Assembly (NCBI GenBank): GCA_026545765.1
Contig: CM048844.1
Coordinates: 73,313,035-73,377,034, forward strand
Reading direction: 5' to 3'
DNA from: Plantago major
Taxonomy: Eukaryota > Streptophyta > Magnoliopsida > Lamiales > Plantaginaceae
DNA: 64,000 bases
Of the stretch, positions 61,958-64,000 are shown one piece after another; positions within the stretch are counted from its first letter, which is position 1; every line of letters starts with the position of its first letter. Position numbers and translations under genes: made by a program. The notes under the pieces are model-generated. The model was not told where the DNA came from. It did not search any database and saw only the letters and a list, made by a program, of their open reading frames with translations.

Positions 61958-62622
61958 GAGGGTCATATTGGGAACTCCAACCGTCGCGATTTTTCGGGTT
62001 TAAATCTCAATCGTAGATCAAAAATCATCCAACGACATAGTATAATTGTACCAAGTGAAATGACGAATTGGTACAACAAATCTACCTCTTGGATAGATGA
62101 ATACAACAACTCTCCCAATCTCGGGTGGCAGACAGCACGAGCGCCCCGGATGATACTCTCATCGGACGTCTCGCGACTTATCAGTCCAACATAATTCACC
62201 CGCACAAGGAACCTCCTTTACTTGGACAATTACCCTTCGGACCTTCCCTTGACTACAGAGGTTGGTTCGGACGGGATACGCACCTACGGCCCGCCACCAT
62301 AGCTCACTCAAAAGTACATTACCGATGTTCGGCGCCTGGACTTGGTCTCGCTTACAAATACCCTTTTTTCTTTTTCACCCTGTTGCACTTCGGACTCTGC
62401 CCCTCGGATGGCAACAGCGTTGGTAAAAAGAAAAAAGGGGGGGGGGGAGAGAGACTAAGTCAATGGCCACACGAAGTACGGATTACACCTTTACGGATTA
62501 CACCTTTTTTCAACTCGTTAAAGCGGATTGGACTGAAGAAACGGATCCTTCTTCAACAGCTTCCTAAGCCAATAGTTCCACAACTATCTTCTACTAAGAT
62601 ACTTGGAAACTAGGGGGACATA
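61958..62622. other. Element 2 spacer before the 3' LTR
   Basis: No gene seen. It contains a 30-base all-purine run (62425-62454) and the polypurine tract AGGGGGACA (62612-62620), two bases before the LTR. Confidence 0.75.
62425..62454 (+). other. G-rich polypurine run upstream of the LTR (element 2)
   Basis: Begins AAAAAGAAAAAA, then about eleven G, then AGAGAGA, all purine. It is about 170 bp before the 3' LTR and is the counterpart of 12385-12418. Confidence 0.85.
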
Positions 62623-63564
62623 TGTTGATACGGAAATATGTCCAATCCGTCATAAAGGACCTAGGAACGAATCCTAAGGCATCCTAAGTCATCCAATGGA
62701 TCCGAGACACTTTGGTCCGAGCCAACGGTCCGATCCGGGCAGACCAACCATGATCCGATCCACCTCGACAGAAAGGAACAAAGGATCTGAGACCTACCAG
62801 GCCCGACCCGGAACCTTGGGTCTGACCCACCTTGGTCCGAGCCTCACTGGGAAAGGAGTATAGTGCTAAGTCAGTACCCTCTCCGACCCAAGGACTCCGA
62901 TCCGGATGCCAATTCGGATCCAGCATGACCATCTCATAAAACAACCAAGCAAATGGGCACCAAAGAGTGAGATGTCCGAACCTAGGAGCTCCGAATCGGA
63001 AGAGTTGGACAGGCAGGAGAACTTCCTCAGCTGACAACCAAATATGGTCTGGACCAATCGTCCGAACCCATCTCTCCGAACCTGGGAACTCGGCAGAACT
63101 AGTCACATCCTCAAGAACTCTCCCATTAATGACCAAACTACCCCTAAAGCCCAAGATGGCATGGGCTAAAGCTTCATTATTGGGCTATGGGCCTCATATT
63201 AGCATTGGTGGCTCAATCTTAGCCTTACACTTGGCGCAATCCTAGCAAGGCCTCCTATTTCGATGATAGCCTATAAATAGGCACACATCCCCACAAGATC
63301 AGGTAAGTCATCTTACAAGTCACATTGCCCTCCTACTATCTAATACTATACAGAGTCGATCTTCAGTGACTCTCAAGTAAAGTCTCAAGATCCGGTTTGA
63401 CACTTAGCAAACCGAATACTAACCCCCCTCAAGTGCGTGTCTCATCAAGTAGTTGGTCGCTGGTTCTTACGCATTGGTTCTCACCTAGCAAAGAGCTTCT
63501 TACCTTGGCACCTACTAGAGAACTTAAATAAAATCTAAGTAGTTTGGAAGTTTCACCCTCAACA
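62623..63564 (+). mobile_element. 3' LTR of element 2 (subfamily B, 942 bp)
   Basis: Same ends and same parts as the 5' LTR at 49023, with TATAAATA at 63272-63279. It is slightly shorter around the C-run. The next five bases, GAACC, repeat the five bases before the 5' LTR. Confidence 0.96.
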
Positions 63565-64000
63565 GAACCTCGAATTAAAAACATATTTTTGAGACATCTA
63601 GTTTTCGAGAAAACCCAAAGGGGTTAGTACACTGTATTTTGTAAAAACACCCCATGGGGTTAGTTTGTGTCAAATTTTATTCACATGACATGGTTTGTGG
63701 TATAAAACCTATTCTACGCCCATATTGAACTATTTTGGTTCATCGAACCTCCATTTAAAAACGTATTTCCGTGACCTGTTGTCTTCAATAAAACTCAAAG
63801 AGGGTAATACACGATTTTTTGTGAAACACTCGATAGAGTTAGTTTGTGTTAAATTTTATTCACATAACATGGTTTGTGGTATACAACCTATTCTACGCAC
63901 ATATTTAACTATTTTGGTTCATCGAACCTCGATTTAAAAATGTTTTTCCGTGAACTGTTGTCTTCAATAAAACTCAAAGGGGGTGGTACACGATTTTTAG
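63565..64000 (+). repeat. 179-bp satellite array, block 6 (continues past the window)
   Basis: It starts in mid-monomer with GAACCTCGAATTAAAAAC, the direct continuation of the monomer cut at 49022, and runs to the window end through about 2.4 monomers. Confidence 0.97.

Larger units (their letters stand above)
49023..63564 (+). mobile_element. Element 2: nearly whole Tat-lineage Ty3/Gypsy retrotransposon (14.5 kb)
   Basis: Both LTRs are present (49023-49977 and 62623-63564), flanked by the target duplication GAACC (49018-49022 and 63565-63569) within one satellite monomer. Inside are a primer-binding site, gag, pol in the order protease, reverse transcriptase, RNase H, second RNase H, integrase, a spacer, an antisense gene, and a polypurine tract before the 3' LTR. 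A hand comparison gives about 20-25 differences between the LTRs, near 2%. At a commonly used plant rate of 1.3e-8 per site per year this suggests well under 2 million years. A handful of breaks in the coding parts make it a fossil, though structurally it looks whole. Confidence 0.95.

Overview
The window looks like repeat-dense nuclear DNA of a flowering plant, probably the edge and body of a large satellite array. The evidence is a tandem repeat of about 179 bp, plant-type Ty3/Gypsy (Tat lineage, with two RNase H domains) and Ty1/Copia retroelement fossils, and plant-style introns and TATA boxes. I cannot name the species. I recognise no ordinary host gene, tRNA, rRNA or CRISPR array.

Layout. 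Positions 1-329 are the 3' part of a Tat-type LTR. Positions 330-3947 are AT-rich flank: an ATGATCTCA-type degenerate minisatellite, a fold-back DNA element with arms of about 320-335 bp (1262-2183), an LTR-like relic, and a possible hAT-type scrap. From 3948 to 13790 a Copia integrase relic is split by a Tat-lineage Gypsy element (element 1, 4108-13484). Element 1 keeps the end of pol, a long 3' region with an antisense gene, and its 3' LTR.

From 13791 to the right edge the background is satellite: about 32 kb in total, roughly 178 monomers. Two main monomer types (A and B) often alternate as dimers of about 359 bp, with several higher-order repeats (about 990, 900, 1260, 1795/1436 and 2716/2176 bp). 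Four solo LTRs sit in the array (18024-18922, 32690-33655, 41029-41936, 43745-44652). A nearly whole Tat element also sits there (element 2, 49023-63564): two LTRs, a GAACC target-site duplication, a primer-binding site, gag, pol, an antisense gene and a polypurine tract.

How the parts relate. Three of the four solo LTRs share the same GTATA target duplication and the same private flanking variants. They are therefore best read as one insertion that was copied as the array rearranged. The Tat elements carry, opposite to gag-pol, an intron-containing gene for a PF04195-like (putative gypsy-type transposon) protein. It has its own minus-strand TATA box and a leader intron of about 270 nt, preserved in both copies. 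This convergent arrangement and the satellite's duplication history are the most interesting things here. Identities and ages are hand estimates from reading the sequence.
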